Origin: Blattamonas nauphoetae
Taxonomy: Eukaryota > Preaxostyla > Oxymonadida
Length of the DNA: 48,019 nt
Direction: 5' to 3'
Assembly (NCBI GenBank): GCA_033064195.1
Contig: JARBJD010000456.1
Coordinates: 1-48,019, forward strand
The stretch's first letter is position 1, and each line of letters opens with the position of its first letter. The position numbers and the translations under genes are program-made. The notes beneath the pieces were generated by a model, which saw nothing but the letters and a program-made list of their open reading frames with translations, was not told where the DNA came from and made no database searches. Shown here one piece after another: positions 12,153-21,889 of this stretch.

Positions 12153-14004
12153 GGGAACGACTATATCTCATCAAGCATTCCGTCTATATCTCATCAAGTC
12201 TTGATCAGACCTTTACTATGACCCTTAATACTTGTTTTTCTACATCAGAGATTCATTGTTAGAGACTAATCACATCCTTATTTTCTTCATCTCAGTATAT
12301 TTCTCGTTTTATTCGATTCTTTGATGCAAAGCATTTCCTTCTGTAGTTTCAAACCCAAAACGTTGATCAAGCCATTGATTATTTTTTTCCTCATCCTAGC
12401 TTGATCCAACGAAAATGAAGTGTCAACAGAGCCGAGTCCGTCGGTTCTGCAATCTCGTCCAAAGTGTTCGGTTGGGGGAGAGAAACCAGGATCGAGCGTC
12501 GCCCCCAATCTGTCCTGCCTTCCCCTTTGTCCACCTCGAACAACCCGTCGTCGTCGCTGCAATCGGACTGGTCAGCGTCGGACGATTGGAGAGTGTTCGT
12601 GTTCTTCTCTTTCCTTTCTTCTTCCACTGTCCCGTTCCTTCCATCGTGTTCGATTGGCCAACACTACACTTACTCTTCTGTTCTTGTGAGTCCGTCGTCA
12701 TACCGATTCTGATTGTTCCTTCCACCACATCCTCAGCTTGTCCTGTTCTTTCTTCTCTCCCTGCTTTTCAGTCCATTCCGCCAGATTCCTCATTTCGTCT
12801 GAAGAGAACGAGGAAGAGATGGAGGGAGAAGGAAGAAAGAGTGAGAACAGAGAGGAATCGAGAGAAGAACGAAGACATGAAGGAAGAACAAGAACGAGAG
12901 CATCTCCAAACCAGTCATCAGCTGCTTCGAGAACCACATCATCACCTGAGCGTCCTGAATCTCCTTCTCCAATCGCCCAATCACCTGCTCTCCCTCCCTC
13001 TCCACAACAAACCTCTCCGCTCTGGCATGCGATCCTCGGAGTGCGTGGTCGGGCTGATCCAGCACTCCCTCTTCCCGTGTTCATCATTCGTCTCTTCTGA
13101 ACCTCAACACTTCCCTCCTCCATCAACCCTGTCCCCTTCTTCCGTGTCATTCGCGTGAACTCCTTTCTTCGCTTGGGCTTCACAGATCGTGTGAGGAGAT
13201 GATGTTGACTCCTGTTTCGGATGTTCCGATTCTCTTTCAGCACTGACAGCTCGTCCTGTCGCTTCTTGTTCTCGTATTGTTTGATAACGCACCACTCAAC
13301 TTAATGCGAACGAGGATGGGCGAGCTTTGAAGTTGATCGGGAGAAGAAGGATGGTGGGAGAAGCTGGGTCAGAAGGGGGATTCTGTCTCCCATCCATTTC
13401 TTCACCTTTCTCTTCTGCTTCTTTCTCAACGGCTTCAGTCTTGGCGTCTTCGTTCTCGTCGTCCTGCTTCGCCCATTCCACAAAACTGAACCGACTCTTC
13501 TTCCTTCTCAAGTCAAACTCCATCTCCGACTCCACTTTTCGCATTCTCTCTTCCTCGTCTTCCCTTTCTCTTTCAGAAGCCACGTGAACATCCACAACTT
13601 GCTCTGAAAACGCCAGCTTCGCGTGATGCAAGCCTCGTGTTGGGGTGAGCGGCGAAGTCGGAGGGAAGAGCTTGGCACTGTTCGTCGAACTGTGCGTCTG
13701 AGCGAGGGGAGACGACGAGACAAGATGATCCGAAGAGAGATCCTGTGAGTTGTGGAGAGAGGGATGAAAGAAACAATCAATGGCTTGATCAACGTATTGT
13801 GTTTGAAACAACAGAAGTGAGATTATTGCACCAAAAATATCGAAAATTGAGAGAAATAGACTGAAATGAAAAGAAGAATGATGTGTTGAGTCGGAAAAAG
13901 AGTGACATCAGAAAATTTGAAAAGACAATTAAGGGACATAGTAAAAGTCTGATCAAAACTTGATGAGATATAGATGGAATGCTTGATGAGATATAGTCGG
14001 CCCC
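12153..14004. mobile_element. Mutator-like DNA transposon, 1852 bp, non-autonomous
   Basis: The element is flanked by an exact 9-bp target duplication (GGTGTTCGT) and has long inverted ends of about 240 bp (12153-12395 and about 13765-14004). The outermost bases are GGGAACGACTATATC on the left and, reverse complemented, GGGGCCGACTATATC on the right. Each end carries a doubled TATATCTCATCAAG word. A 9-bp duplication with long inverted repeats fits the Mutator-like group best. The arms are only about 70 percent alike by eye, so the copy is not very young, yet the duplication is perfect. No transposase is recognised. Internal minus-strand reading frames suggest captured or decayed coding sequence. 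Confidence 0.7.
13296..13811 (-). CDS. Transposon-borne ORF, charged protein, 171 aa
   Basis: Function unknown. This is the longest clean frame inside the transposon. It begins inside the right inverted repeat (MFQTQYVDQAIDCFF) and moves into a Ser/Pro-rich part. It then has a strongly charged, probably helical stretch (about residues 80-145, rich in Glu, Lys and Arg). The opposite arm encodes a matching start (FQTQNVDQAIDYFF) before running into a stop, which suggests that the terminal repeat carries a 5' exon or leader. It could be a captured host gene segment or a remnant of the transposon's own gene. Further plausible minus-strand pieces lie at 12391-13243 in other frames, so an intron-bearing gene is possible. 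Confidence 0.3.
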   Translation of the reverse strand: MFQTQYVDQAIDCFFHPSLHNSQDLSSDHLVSSSPLAQTHSSTNSAKLFPPTSPLTPTRGLHHAKLAFSEQVVDVHVASEREREDEEERMRKVESEMEFDLRRKKSRFSFVEWAKQDDENEDAKTEAVEKEAEEKGEEMDGRQNPPSDPASPTILLLPINFKARPSSFALS

Positions 14005-14013
14005 GGTGTTCGT
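14005..14013. repeat. Target-site duplication, right copy
   Basis: This is the second copy of GGTGTTCGT, directly after the transposon end. From here the host reading frame is the same as on the left side. Confidence 0.8.
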
Positions 14014-17000
14014 TTCTCCCTGACAACATCAATCGTTGAATGTTCCTTCGTTGCCACGGGAGTCCGAACTGTGTACGGAGCCTGCTTCGATCTCGGAACA
14101 TCAACAGGAGAGACCCAGATCTGCCACTGCAAGTTCAGCGATGGGATTGGCTGTGATTCTCCTGCGTGTTCATTATCCACTTTCACCTCCTGTGTCATCA
14201 CATTCTCATCCTTCGAGTCTTTCGATGACTCATCTCTCAATCTTCTCTATGTAACTTCATCGATTGACATTCTCAATTGCCGATTTGTCCAAAGCACCGG
14301 ATCGTTTGGAGGGGCTATCTCTCTCGTGACCTGCTCTGCTCTTCTCACAGTGAAGGATTCTCTGTTCGACCAATGCACTGCGACTCGTGGTGGAGGAATC
14401 AGCGCTAGTGAAACACCATCCTTCAACCTGAACAATCTCAAGTTTCGAGACTGTACAGCAGGCATGGGGAATGCTGTGAGTTTGGACATCACGAGGGAAG
14501 AAATAGATGAGGATATGATCAAGAACTGTGTCTCTTCTGCGAATGAAAAGAACGTGTTCTTAATGAAGGGGTCATTGAAATATCCTGACGATCTCATTCT
14601 TTACGATTCATCGATTGAAATTCCATCGATCACTCTGTCTGCATCGCTGGATCGGGATGATGTGAAAGGAAGTTTGAGAGTGACAGTGAATGCGAGTGTG
14701 GAGGGAAGGATTCTAATTCTGCTGGAAAACAAAGAGAACGGATATCAAAGACCTAATGCGGATTCTCCTCCTCCCATCACTCGTCTCTTCATGTTCGACT
14801 TCTCAACCACTTCAACAACGAGCTCCAAACCAGTTTTGTTCGGCGAGTGGAACCTGCTACAATACGAAGCCAATTATTCTGTCACAATTTCATCGCTTGC
14901 TGGAACAGACATCGCTCTCTCTCCATCGCTGCTCGAAACACCGAACCCTGCTCGGATTGTGGAAGTGATCACCGACTGGTCGTCCTCTCGACCAGAACAA
15001 CTCTCGTTCCAACTGAAAGGCCGAACTTTATTATCAGGGAACTACATTGTGAAGGTGAAGGAAGTGCCAGATCTTTCGCTTGTTGTTTCCTTCACTGGCA
15101 ATCCAACATCACCGGAATCTCGGAACATGCACTCGTCGAATCTCACTCTGTTCTTGTTTGGAGAAGGGGCCAAACTGACATTCGACACGACATATGAAAT
15201 CGAGTCAGTTGAGAAAGGTGACGGGACATTCATTATCCTCGATCCTCCTCGCCTCTTTTTCACAACTCCAAATCCTCCTCGTCTGATGTCAGTGAATGAT
15301 GCAGTCTTTCCCGATCCTCTCGACAAATCAACTGTCACAATCGCTCTCTTCGGGATCAACCTCCCAACAGGATTGAATTCTTTGAATGTCTCTCTGATCG
15401 GAGATCACCCATCGACTGAAATCACACTCACTGCATCGTTCTCGTCGGAAGAGAGTGGGACGGCAAGAGCGGTTGTGTTTGATGCAGAAGATGGAGATGT
15501 GGATATTTTGTTTGATTCGGAATACTCGATTGAATCGTTGTGGAATGAGAATGGCTCGATTTGGATTCCATCGTATCTGACGATTGTTGTTCCATCGAGT
15601 CCTGGTATTGTTGAATCTGTGGAATCGGTCTCACTGAACGACGCGAAGACGATTGTGACATTGACACTTTGTGGGACAGACTTTGTTCCTGGACCGACCC
15701 ATGTTGTTCTTTCTGATGGTTCAGAAGATGTGACATCGAAAGGAGGCATATCTGTAGTGAACAAAACACACTGCACAGTCTCGTTCGCAGCAGGATGGAC
15801 TCAATCGTCGTCGACAGTTGCTTATGGCCAGTCTTATTCTGTCAAATCAGTTTCATCCTCGTCGACATCGTTCCTCGTCCGATCATCAGTTTTGGTGAAC
15901 ATCCCCGAAGCACCTTGTGTGACTAGCATCTCATGCACACTCACCACAAACTTCACTCATTTTGAAGTCACAGTTTCGGGATCTGCTCTCCCAACTTCAG
16001 GAACATACACAGCTCGTCTGGAATCATCGTCATTCTCGTTTGATGTGTCGTTGTCAGAGGGTGTTTGGAAGTCTGAGCCGATCGAAGGGAATGCGACGAA
16101 TGGTCTGTTCTTTGGAACAACCTATACAATCTCGTCGATCTCACGAGGGAACGACAAGGTTCTTCTGAACACGACATCGTTCTCGACACCTGCTGGTCCA
16201 ACATTGTCAAACGTGTCGTGCGCTCTGGACTCATCCGATTTGTCGTTTGCTGTTCTGACATTGTCTGGATTGCGAATGCCTTCGTCGTCTGACTACAAAT
16301 TCATCGTTGTTGAAACTGGAGGATCGACACAAGTGACACTGGATGTGTCGTTCACGTCGTCGACCGAAGGAAATGGGATTGTTGAAGTGTACTCGAAACC
16401 GAACACTCTGCAATATGGCCACTCGTATTCAGTCATTTCTCTGTCTCTTGGATCGCTGTCGATCTCACTCCCATCTCCCTCCATCACTTTCAGCTTGCCT
16501 GACCCTCCTCGCCTGACAGGAGTGAATACTCCCATCTTTTTAAATCCTATCGACAAATCGACTGTCTCGATGTCTCTCTCTGGATGTCAAATCCCGCCTG
16601 AACAATACTCGATGAATGTGTCGCTGGTTGGAGGCGGATCGTCTGACAAAATCACACTCAACGCGTCGTTCTCGTCGGAAGAGAGTGGGACGGCAAGAGC
16701 GGTTGTGTTTGATGCAGAAGATGGAGATGTGGATATTTTGTTTGATTCGGAATACTCGATTGAATCGTTGTGGAATGAGAATGGCTCGATTTGGATTCCA
16801 TCGTATCTGACGATTGTTGTTCCATCGAGTCCTGGTATTGTTGAATCTGTGGAATCGGTCTCACTGAACGACGCGAAGACGATTGTGACATTGACACTTT
16901 GTGGGACAGACTTTGTTCCTGGACCGACCCATGTTGTTCTTTCTGATGGTTCAGAAGATGTGACATCGAACAACGATCTTACCGTGAAGAATGACACACA

Positions 17001-20000
17001 CCTCGTCGTCACAGTTCCAACTGGATGGACTCAATCGTCGTCATCAGTTGCTTATGGCCAGTCTTATTCTGTCAAATTGGTTGGTTCGTCGTCATCGTCT
17101 CTCCTCGTCCGATCATCAGTTTTTGTGAACATCCCCAACGCACCGTGCGTGACAAGCATCTCCAGCACACTCGCCCCATCCTTCACTCATTTTGTGATCA
17201 CGCTTTCAGGATCTGCTCTTCCAACATCCGGACCATCCACAGCTCGCCTGACTGAACCGTTGTTTGACTTCTCAGTGACCTTCATGAATGGAGTTGGGAC
17301 GTCTGAACCGATCGAAGGGAATGCGACGAATGGTCTGCTCTTCAACAGCACCTACACACCGTCTTCTCTTACTTTGGATGGCGATCTGATTCTGCTGAAC
17401 GCGACATCGTTCTCGACACCTGCTGGACCAACATTGTCAAACGTGTCGTGCGCTCTGGACTCGTCCGATTTGTCGTTTGCTGTTCTGACATTGTCTGGAT
17501 TGCGAATGCCTTCGTCGTCTGACTACAAACTGACAGTTGTGGAAGTTGGGAGATCGACACAAGTGACACTGGATGTGTCGTTCACGTCGTCGACCGAAGG
17601 AAATGGGAGTGTTGAAGTGTACTCGAAAGAGAACACTCTGCAATATGGCCACTCGTATTCAGTGAGTTCTCTTTTTCTTGGATCATTGTCGATCTCACTT
17701 CCATCTCCCTCAATCACCTTCGACACACCACCAGCGCCAATTCGTGTTGAAGATGCGAATGCCGCACTGAACGACATCCGAACAGAAGTCATTGTTGAGC
17801 TGAGCGGGATGTCGTTTGTTGCTGGAGATTGGCAGATCACACTTCCGACCACTCCTCCGCGAGTCGTTCGTGGAGAACTTGGGAAGAATGGGAAGATTGT
17901 GTGTTCTGTGGAAGCTGACGAGACCGACCACAAGAAACTGCTCTTTGGATCGACATACATAGTATCGGCAGTGAAACTGAACGGAAACGAAGTGATTGTG
18001 AACGATGATGTGTTCTTCACAGTTCCTCACGCTCCATTTGTCACTGCAGCCTCGTTTTCCTTTGTGAACAGACAACACACGAGCTGCAAACTGTCGTTTG
18101 AAGGAACATTTCTCGTTTTGGGAGAATACAACGTAACACTTGATCCTCCCTTCTGGGTCGTTGTGTCATTCTCGTCGGCTTCGTTGGGGACGACAGGCGA
18201 GATGAAGATTGGATGGGCAGACAGCATCAGATACTCACAAACATTCAAAATCCAATCGATTGTCAGGACAGACAATGTGAATGATGTGATCCAGTTTGAT
18301 TCGGACATTGAGATCGCAACAGAACCGAAGCCAGATTCGATTGTCCTTTTTGTGAATTCGTCTGGCTCGTCGTCGCCGTTCTGTGGAGATTCATCGCTTC
18401 CTTGTTCGTCGATGGATGTTGGCTTTTCGATTGTATCTGGAATTGGGTTCACTCGCTCCGAAATGAAGATTGTAGAGTCAGCCAATCAGAGCTCGCGGCA
18501 TTCGATGTCGTCAGGGTCGGTTCTGTCGATCTCAACAAGCAGCACAATCTCAGCCACTCTAGAGATTGGTTCATCGACGACAGTGGGGTCCCAAACAGGA
18601 TTATTCGTCGTCTCGTCAGCTCGATTGGAGTTCCACGAAATCTCAGTTTCTGTTCTCCAAACTGATCCTTCGTTCGTCCTTGTCTCTGCTGACAACTCCA
18701 CTCTCGTTCTCAAAAACACATCGTTCTCTGGCAATCCACTGCTTTTGTCATCTCTCAATTTTGAATTATCTGAACACTCTCAGTTCGTGTGCGACTGGTC
18801 GACAGGATTGTTCAGACTCTCAAACTCCATCACAAATATCACGAGCTCCCAACTTCACGATCTTCCTCAAGGAGCGTTGAACATGAAGAATGGCACGCTG
18901 ACACTCCGAGAGTCTTCCTTTGATGGGAACACACCACACTTGGACTCATTTCCATCAGCTCGCCGAAACATTCTTTGTACTGACGAAGGAAAGGTGAATA
19001 TTGGGAGTTTGAGCAGTGGAGATGGATCTAAAGACCATCCATCAGCGTGGATCTCTTCAAGTGATTGTGTTCTGAGTGGAGACGACGCTCAACGAAACTC
19101 TCCACTCTTCGTGCCAACATTGTCATCGGAATCAACGAGTTCGTGGCACAAGAAAGAGAAACAGTTCGACGTGACGATTCTCGGGACAACACTAGTTCCG
19201 TGTGGGCTGTTCCTCGAAGTATATGACGTGCAGAAAAACAAACCAGGAGTATCAAGAAACATTGAATTGACGCAACAGTCTGCCACGTCTTTCACCGAAT
19301 CGAACATCACATTCACGCTCCCTGCTTCCTCACTCTCCGATCTGGACTCGTCTCTTGAATGGCGTGGTCGACTCGTGTTTGGACATGAACAAAGGACAAC
19401 AGATTTCTTCGTGATCCAAAACGACGCTTCGAGTCGAATGGCACAGACAGTGAAAGACAACATGAAATGGTGGATTCCTCTCGTGGTTGTTCTGTCGTGC
19501 ATTCTGCTCGCTCTGACTCTGATTATAGTTCTGTGTCGTCAACGTCACTTGAAGAAAGAAGAAGCGAAAGCGCAATCCGCAGCCGAGATCGACCAACAAG
19601 AAATGGAAGTGGCAAAACTTGAAGAAGACCCTCCCACCCGATCCGACAATCTCATCCTCTCTTCCGACCAGTTCACTCAACCCACATCACAACAAGTCTC
19701 ACTCAGCAAGGAGCAAGCCGTCCAACCAACAATTGTCCCACGTGGCGTGATTCCGGTTCAGAATCGAGTGGAGGCGATCAGTTGTGATGGTGAGATGAAG
19801 ACGGTTGTGGTGAACAAGATGGACACGCTTTTCGAAAGACTTCACACGAAGAAGATGGTGTTTGATCGAAGACAGATTGAGCAGATGATTGTTCGAGGAT
19901 TGACGCAGCTGATGGAGAGACGACACGAAGAGACGGGATTGAGACTGAGCTCGCACTGGGTTCTGTTCGACAGCGAGGACAAAGTTTGTCTCAAGTTGGG

Positions 20001-20547
20001 ATTTGACAAAGTGGATCGGAACGAGAAAAACGATCCCTCAAGCCCACAACTGAAAGTGAATGAAGACATTCGCTGGCAGGCACCTGAACAGAAGAGACGA
20101 AAAGACGGAGAAGAGGAGAAGGAAGTGAATGCGAACTTGGTGTCGGTTTTTCGGCTTGGCCTCGTCCTGTACGAGATTGAGACTGGTCTTGTTCCGTTTG
20201 GAGAAACGGATGAAGTGAATGCATCGTTCATCTTTTCAGCACATGTCATTTATCTTGCTTTCTCAGCGTTTCTCTCTCTCAGTAGAACTTATCTCGCCCA
20301 TCCAACTTTCCATTTTGGCTTGTTAAGCACCGTCCAGTCCTCTGAACATGCCAACTTTACACTTTTGTTCTCTCCATGCATCTTCGTTCTCTCGCCTTGT
20401 TCACTTGCAACATTCTGTCAGCCTTGGCGAGCACCAACTAGCTTCATTTCCCGTCTCTTCGTTTTCATACTCTCGTCACGTCACTCGACAGGAGTTGATG
20501 ATACAGACAACTTACATCATTGTCATCCATCTGCAAATTATTCATAA
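14005..20547 (+). CDS. Surface receptor-like protein, 3' part with TM and kinase-like domain
   Basis: This is the continuation of the gene that starts at 10815. The open frame picks up at the right target duplication, and a GTG near 14071 is only an internal codon. In order it has more beta-helix rungs to about 14500. A long array of Ig-like repeats follows (about 14580-18330), each ending in phrases such as 'YGQSYSVKSV' and 'VNIPEAPCVTSIS'. Next come a second helix region opened by FCGDSSLPCSSMDVG and a transmembrane segment at about 19465-19533 (WWIPLVVVLSCILLALTLIIV). The cytoplasmic tail has a kinase-like C-lobe (EDIRWQAPEQ, then VFRLGLVLYEIETGLVPFG). No Gly-rich loop, VAIK lysine or HRD motif is visible, so it is probably a pseudokinase. 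Recognisable homology stops near 20225. The last 100 codons look like read-through, so there is either an intron or a lost 3' end. Confidence 0.75.
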   Translation, partial: GVRFSLTTSIVECSFVATGVRTVYGACFDLGTSTGETQICHCKFSDGIGCDSPACSLSTFTSCVITFSSFESFDDSSLNLLYVTSSIDILNCRFVQSTGSFGGAISLVTCSALLTVKDSLFDQCTATRGGGISASETPSFNLNNLKFRDCTAGMGNAVSLDITREEIDEDMIKNCVSSANEKNVFLMKGSLKYPDDLILYDSSIEIPSITLSASLDRDDVKGSLRVTVNASVEGRILILLENKENGYQRPNADSPPPITRLFMFDFSTTSTTSSKPVLFGEWNLLQYEANYSVTISSLAGTDIALSPSLLETPNPARIVEVITDWSSSRPEQLSFQLKGRTLLSGNYIVKVKEVPDLSLVVSFTGNPTSPESRNMHSSNLTLFLFGEGAKLTFDTTYEIESVEKGDGTFIILDPPRLFFTTPNPPRLMSVNDAVFPDPLDKSTVTIALFGINLPTGLNSLNVSLIGDHPSTEITLTASFSSEESGTARAVVFDAEDGDVDILFDSEYSIESLWNENGSIWIPSYLTIVVPSSPGIVESVESVSLNDAKTIVTLTLCGTDFVPGPTHVVLSDGSEDVTSKGGISVVNKTHCTVSFAAGWTQSSSTVAYGQSYSVKSVSSSSTSFLVRSSVLVNIPEAPCVTSISCTLTTNFTHFEVTVSGSALPTSGTYTARLESSSFSFDVSLSEGVWKSEPIEGNATNGLFFGTTYTISSISRGNDKVLLNTTSFSTPAGPTLSNVSCALDSSDLSFAVLTLSGLRMPSSSDYKFIVVETGGSTQVTLDVSFTSSTEGNGIVEVYSKPNTLQYGHSYSVISLSLGSLSISLPSPSITFSLPDPPRLTGVNTPIFLNPIDKSTVSMSLSGCQIPPEQYSMNVSLVGGGSSDKITLNASFSSEESGTARAVVFDAEDGDVDILFDSEYSIESLWNENGSIWIPSYLTIVVPSSPGIVESVESVSLNDAKTIVTLTLCGTDFVPGPTHVVLSDGSEDVTSNNDLTVKNDTHLVVTVPTGWTQSSSSVAYGQSYSVKLVGSSSSSLLVRSSVFVNIPNAPCVTSISSTLAPSFTHFVITLSGSALPTSGPSTARLTEPLFDFSVTFMNGVGTSEPIEGNATNGLLFNSTYTPSSLTLDGDLILLNATSFSTPAGPTLSNVSCALDSSDLSFAVLTLSGLRMPSSSDYKLTVVEVGRSTQVTLDVSFTSSTEGNGSVEVYSKENTLQYGHSYSVSSLFLGSLSISLPSPSITFDTPPAPIRVEDANAALNDIRTEVIVELSGMSFVAGDWQITLPTTPPRVVRGELGKNGKIVCSVEADETDHKKLLFGSTYIVSAVKLNGNEVIVNDDVFFTVPHAPFVTAASFSFVNRQHTSCKLSFEGTFLVLGEYNVTLDPPFWVVVSFSSASLGTTGEMKIGWADSIRYSQTFKIQSIVRTDNVNDVIQFDSDIEIATEPKPDSIVLFVNSSGSSSPFCGDSSLPCSSMDVGFSIVSGIGFTRSEMKIVESANQSSRHSMSSGSVLSISTSSTISATLEIGSSTTVGSQTGLFVVSSARLEFHEISVSVLQTDPSFVLVSADNSTLVLKNTSFSGNPLLLSSLNFELSEHSQFVCDWSTGLFRLSNSITNITSSQLHDLPQGALNMKNGTLTLRESSFDGNTPHLDSFPSARRNILCTDEGKVNIGSLSSGDGSKDHPSAWISSSDCVLSGDDAQRNSPLFVPTLSSESTSSWHKKEKQFDVTILGTTLVPCGLFLEVYDVQKNKPGVSRNIELTQQSATSFTESNITFTLPASSLSDLDSSLEWRGRLVFGHEQRTTDFFVIQNDASSRMAQTVKDNMKWWIPLVVVLSCILLALTLIIVLCRQRHLKKEEAKAQSAAEIDQQEMEVAKLEEDPPTRSDNLILSSDQFTQPTSQQVSLSKEQAVQPTIVPRGVIPVQNRVEAISCDGEMKTVVVNKMDTLFERLHTKKMVFDRRQIEQMIVRGLTQLMERRHEETGLRLSSHWVLFDSEDKVCLKLGFDKVDRNEKNDPSSPQLKVNEDIRWQAPEQKRRKDGEEEKEVNANLVSVFRLGLVLYEIETGLVPFGETDEVNASFIFSAHVIYLAFSAFLSLSRTYLAHPTFHFGLLSTVQSSEHANFTLLFSPCIFVLSPCSLATFCQPWRAPTSFISRLFVFILSSRHSTGVDDTDNLHHCHPSANYS
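15300..17720 (+). repeat. Two 1230-bp in-frame repeats inside the surface gene
   Basis: The block 15436-15740 is repeated without visible change at 16666-16970, and the blocks near 16180-16430 and 17410-17660 match almost as well. All have the same offset of 1230 bp (410 codons, about four Ig-like domains). Between the near-identical blocks the copies differ more, which points to patchwise gene conversion rather than a single recent duplication. Confidence 0.85.
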
Positions 20548-20796
20548 CAGATGCTGGCATAGTTTCACTTTGAGTTCTTTCGTGCTTTGGCTTTCTGTTC
20601 TCTATTTTTGAAGCTCGTATGGTTGTGTTTTGACTTGGTTGTCAGCCAAACATCACAAACACGACCTCTCCACATTCCGCAACCCCTATTTACCAACTCT
20701 CTTTCTTTCATCCTCTTTCTTATGAAGAACAAAACATTTGTGCGAGTTCAAAATGGAAAAGAGATATCATGGGTGTGATTTAGTTTGATTTCATTT
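20548..20796. other. Intergenic, nothing recognised
   Basis: This is the T-rich gap between the convergent surface gene and the helical-repeat gene. I see no gene or RNA in it. Confidence 0.4.
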
Positions 20797-21822
20797 TTAG
20801 GGTTTGATCGGATTCACTCCGAGAGATTGTAAAGTTAAGACTGAATCTTTGATAAACTTGTCGACAAAGAGACCGTTTTTGTCGCTCATTAATCTCTGTT
20901 CGAGTGTATCTTCGAAGCCTTCCGAAATCAGCGCTTGAAGGATCCGTGTCCCAGATTGGGCCGCTTCTGGACCTTCTTCCTTCCAATCACTGAGTGAAAC
21001 GTGAAAGTTTACATTGAGAGTGGAGGTCGAGAGATTGCTTGTGAAAACCATCACGATCGGAGATGCGAGAACGTATTCCTGTGTACGACGATGAAAAGGG
21101 ATAATATAAATCAGTGCGTCCAATTCATATTTGAAGGAGTTGAGCAAATGACCTTTGAGGTTGTATCGATTCGAGAATAGAAACGTGAGGTATTGAGACG
21201 ATGGAAGAATGACCTTCTGGAAGATCATTTCATGATGGCTGCATTTGTCGACTGGAGCAGTGATGCCAAGTTCCCTGATAATCGAGGGAAGGGCGAGGAG
21301 AGTGGAATAATAGATGACATTGACAAGCTCAAAGTGTATCTTGTCATTTGCTGAAATTTGGAGTGTATGAGGTTGCATCGTTGTGAGAAGAGTGTCGATA
21401 AGATCCGACTTTACGAGATGACATCGAGTTGTTCTTGTCGAAACAAACATTGTTTTGTTCAGAAATGACAACGTGCGTTCAATAACTTTCGAGTTTGGAG
21501 ACCTCACCAAAGTGAGGATGCTCTCAATAAACCCAAAAGGTGGTTCGGATGAAGAGGGCACGAGGTCAGTGACAAATTTGTCCGCAAGTGCTGGTTGATA
21601 CGAATACGGTTCGAGATACATCAAAAAGTTGGTTGCACTCTCAAGAAGAGCGTTTGTGATTGGATGTCCCTCTTTCACATAGTCAACGAGCGAACAGTAA
21701 ATCATTGATTTGTCTTCAAATGAAGAGACCGATCGGGGATCGAAATTCAGGTGGGCAAATGACATGAATAAACGATCATCCCACAATTTACTTTTACGAT
21801 CCATTGTGTTCTCTTGTTTCAT
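20797..21822 (-). CDS. Helical-repeat (ARM-like) hypothetical protein, 341 aa
   Basis: The molecular role is unknown. The protein starts MKQENTMDRKSKLW (a second ATG at 21804 would give 335 residues). An upstream extension to 22209 overlaps the neighbouring gene in another frame and is composed of low-complexity residues, so I reject it. The body looks all-helical, with repeated Leu-rich helices such as ESILTLVRSPNSKVIERTLSFLNK and DLIDTLLTTMQPHTLQIS. I recall many proteins of this build in Blattamonas ('FLNW...VVFRSLV', 'SPNQ...AMKMLN' type), where they form a large lineage-specific family. No signal peptide or membrane segment is present, so it is probably cytosolic. It lies 67 bases behind the stop of the gene at 21890, on the same strand. 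Confidence 0.7.
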   Translation of the reverse strand: MKQENTMDRKSKLWDDRLFMSFAHLNFDPRSVSSFEDKSMIYCSLVDYVKEGHPITNALLESATNFLMYLEPYSYQPALADKFVTDLVPSSSEPPFGFIESILTLVRSPNSKVIERTLSFLNKTMFVSTRTTRCHLVKSDLIDTLLTTMQPHTLQISANDKIHFELVNVIYYSTLLALPSIIRELGITAPVDKCSHHEMIFQKVILPSSQYLTFLFSNRYNLKGHLLNSFKYELDALIYIIPFHRRTQEYVLASPIVMVFTSNLSTSTLNVNFHVSLSDWKEEGPEAAQSGTRILQALISEGFEDTLEQRLMSDKNGLFVDKFIKDSVLTLQSLGVNPIKP

Positions 21823-21889
21823 AAAATAAGTCCCAAAAGAACTGATATATTGGTGCTTACAGTTGATGCGGATTGACACGTCCGCACCG

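Noticed and set aside
12415-13158. 247-residue plus-strand ORF in the transposon
   Set aside because: Low-complexity Ser/Pro/Arg content shared between both strands; the minus-strand frames look more like protein. Not called as a gene.
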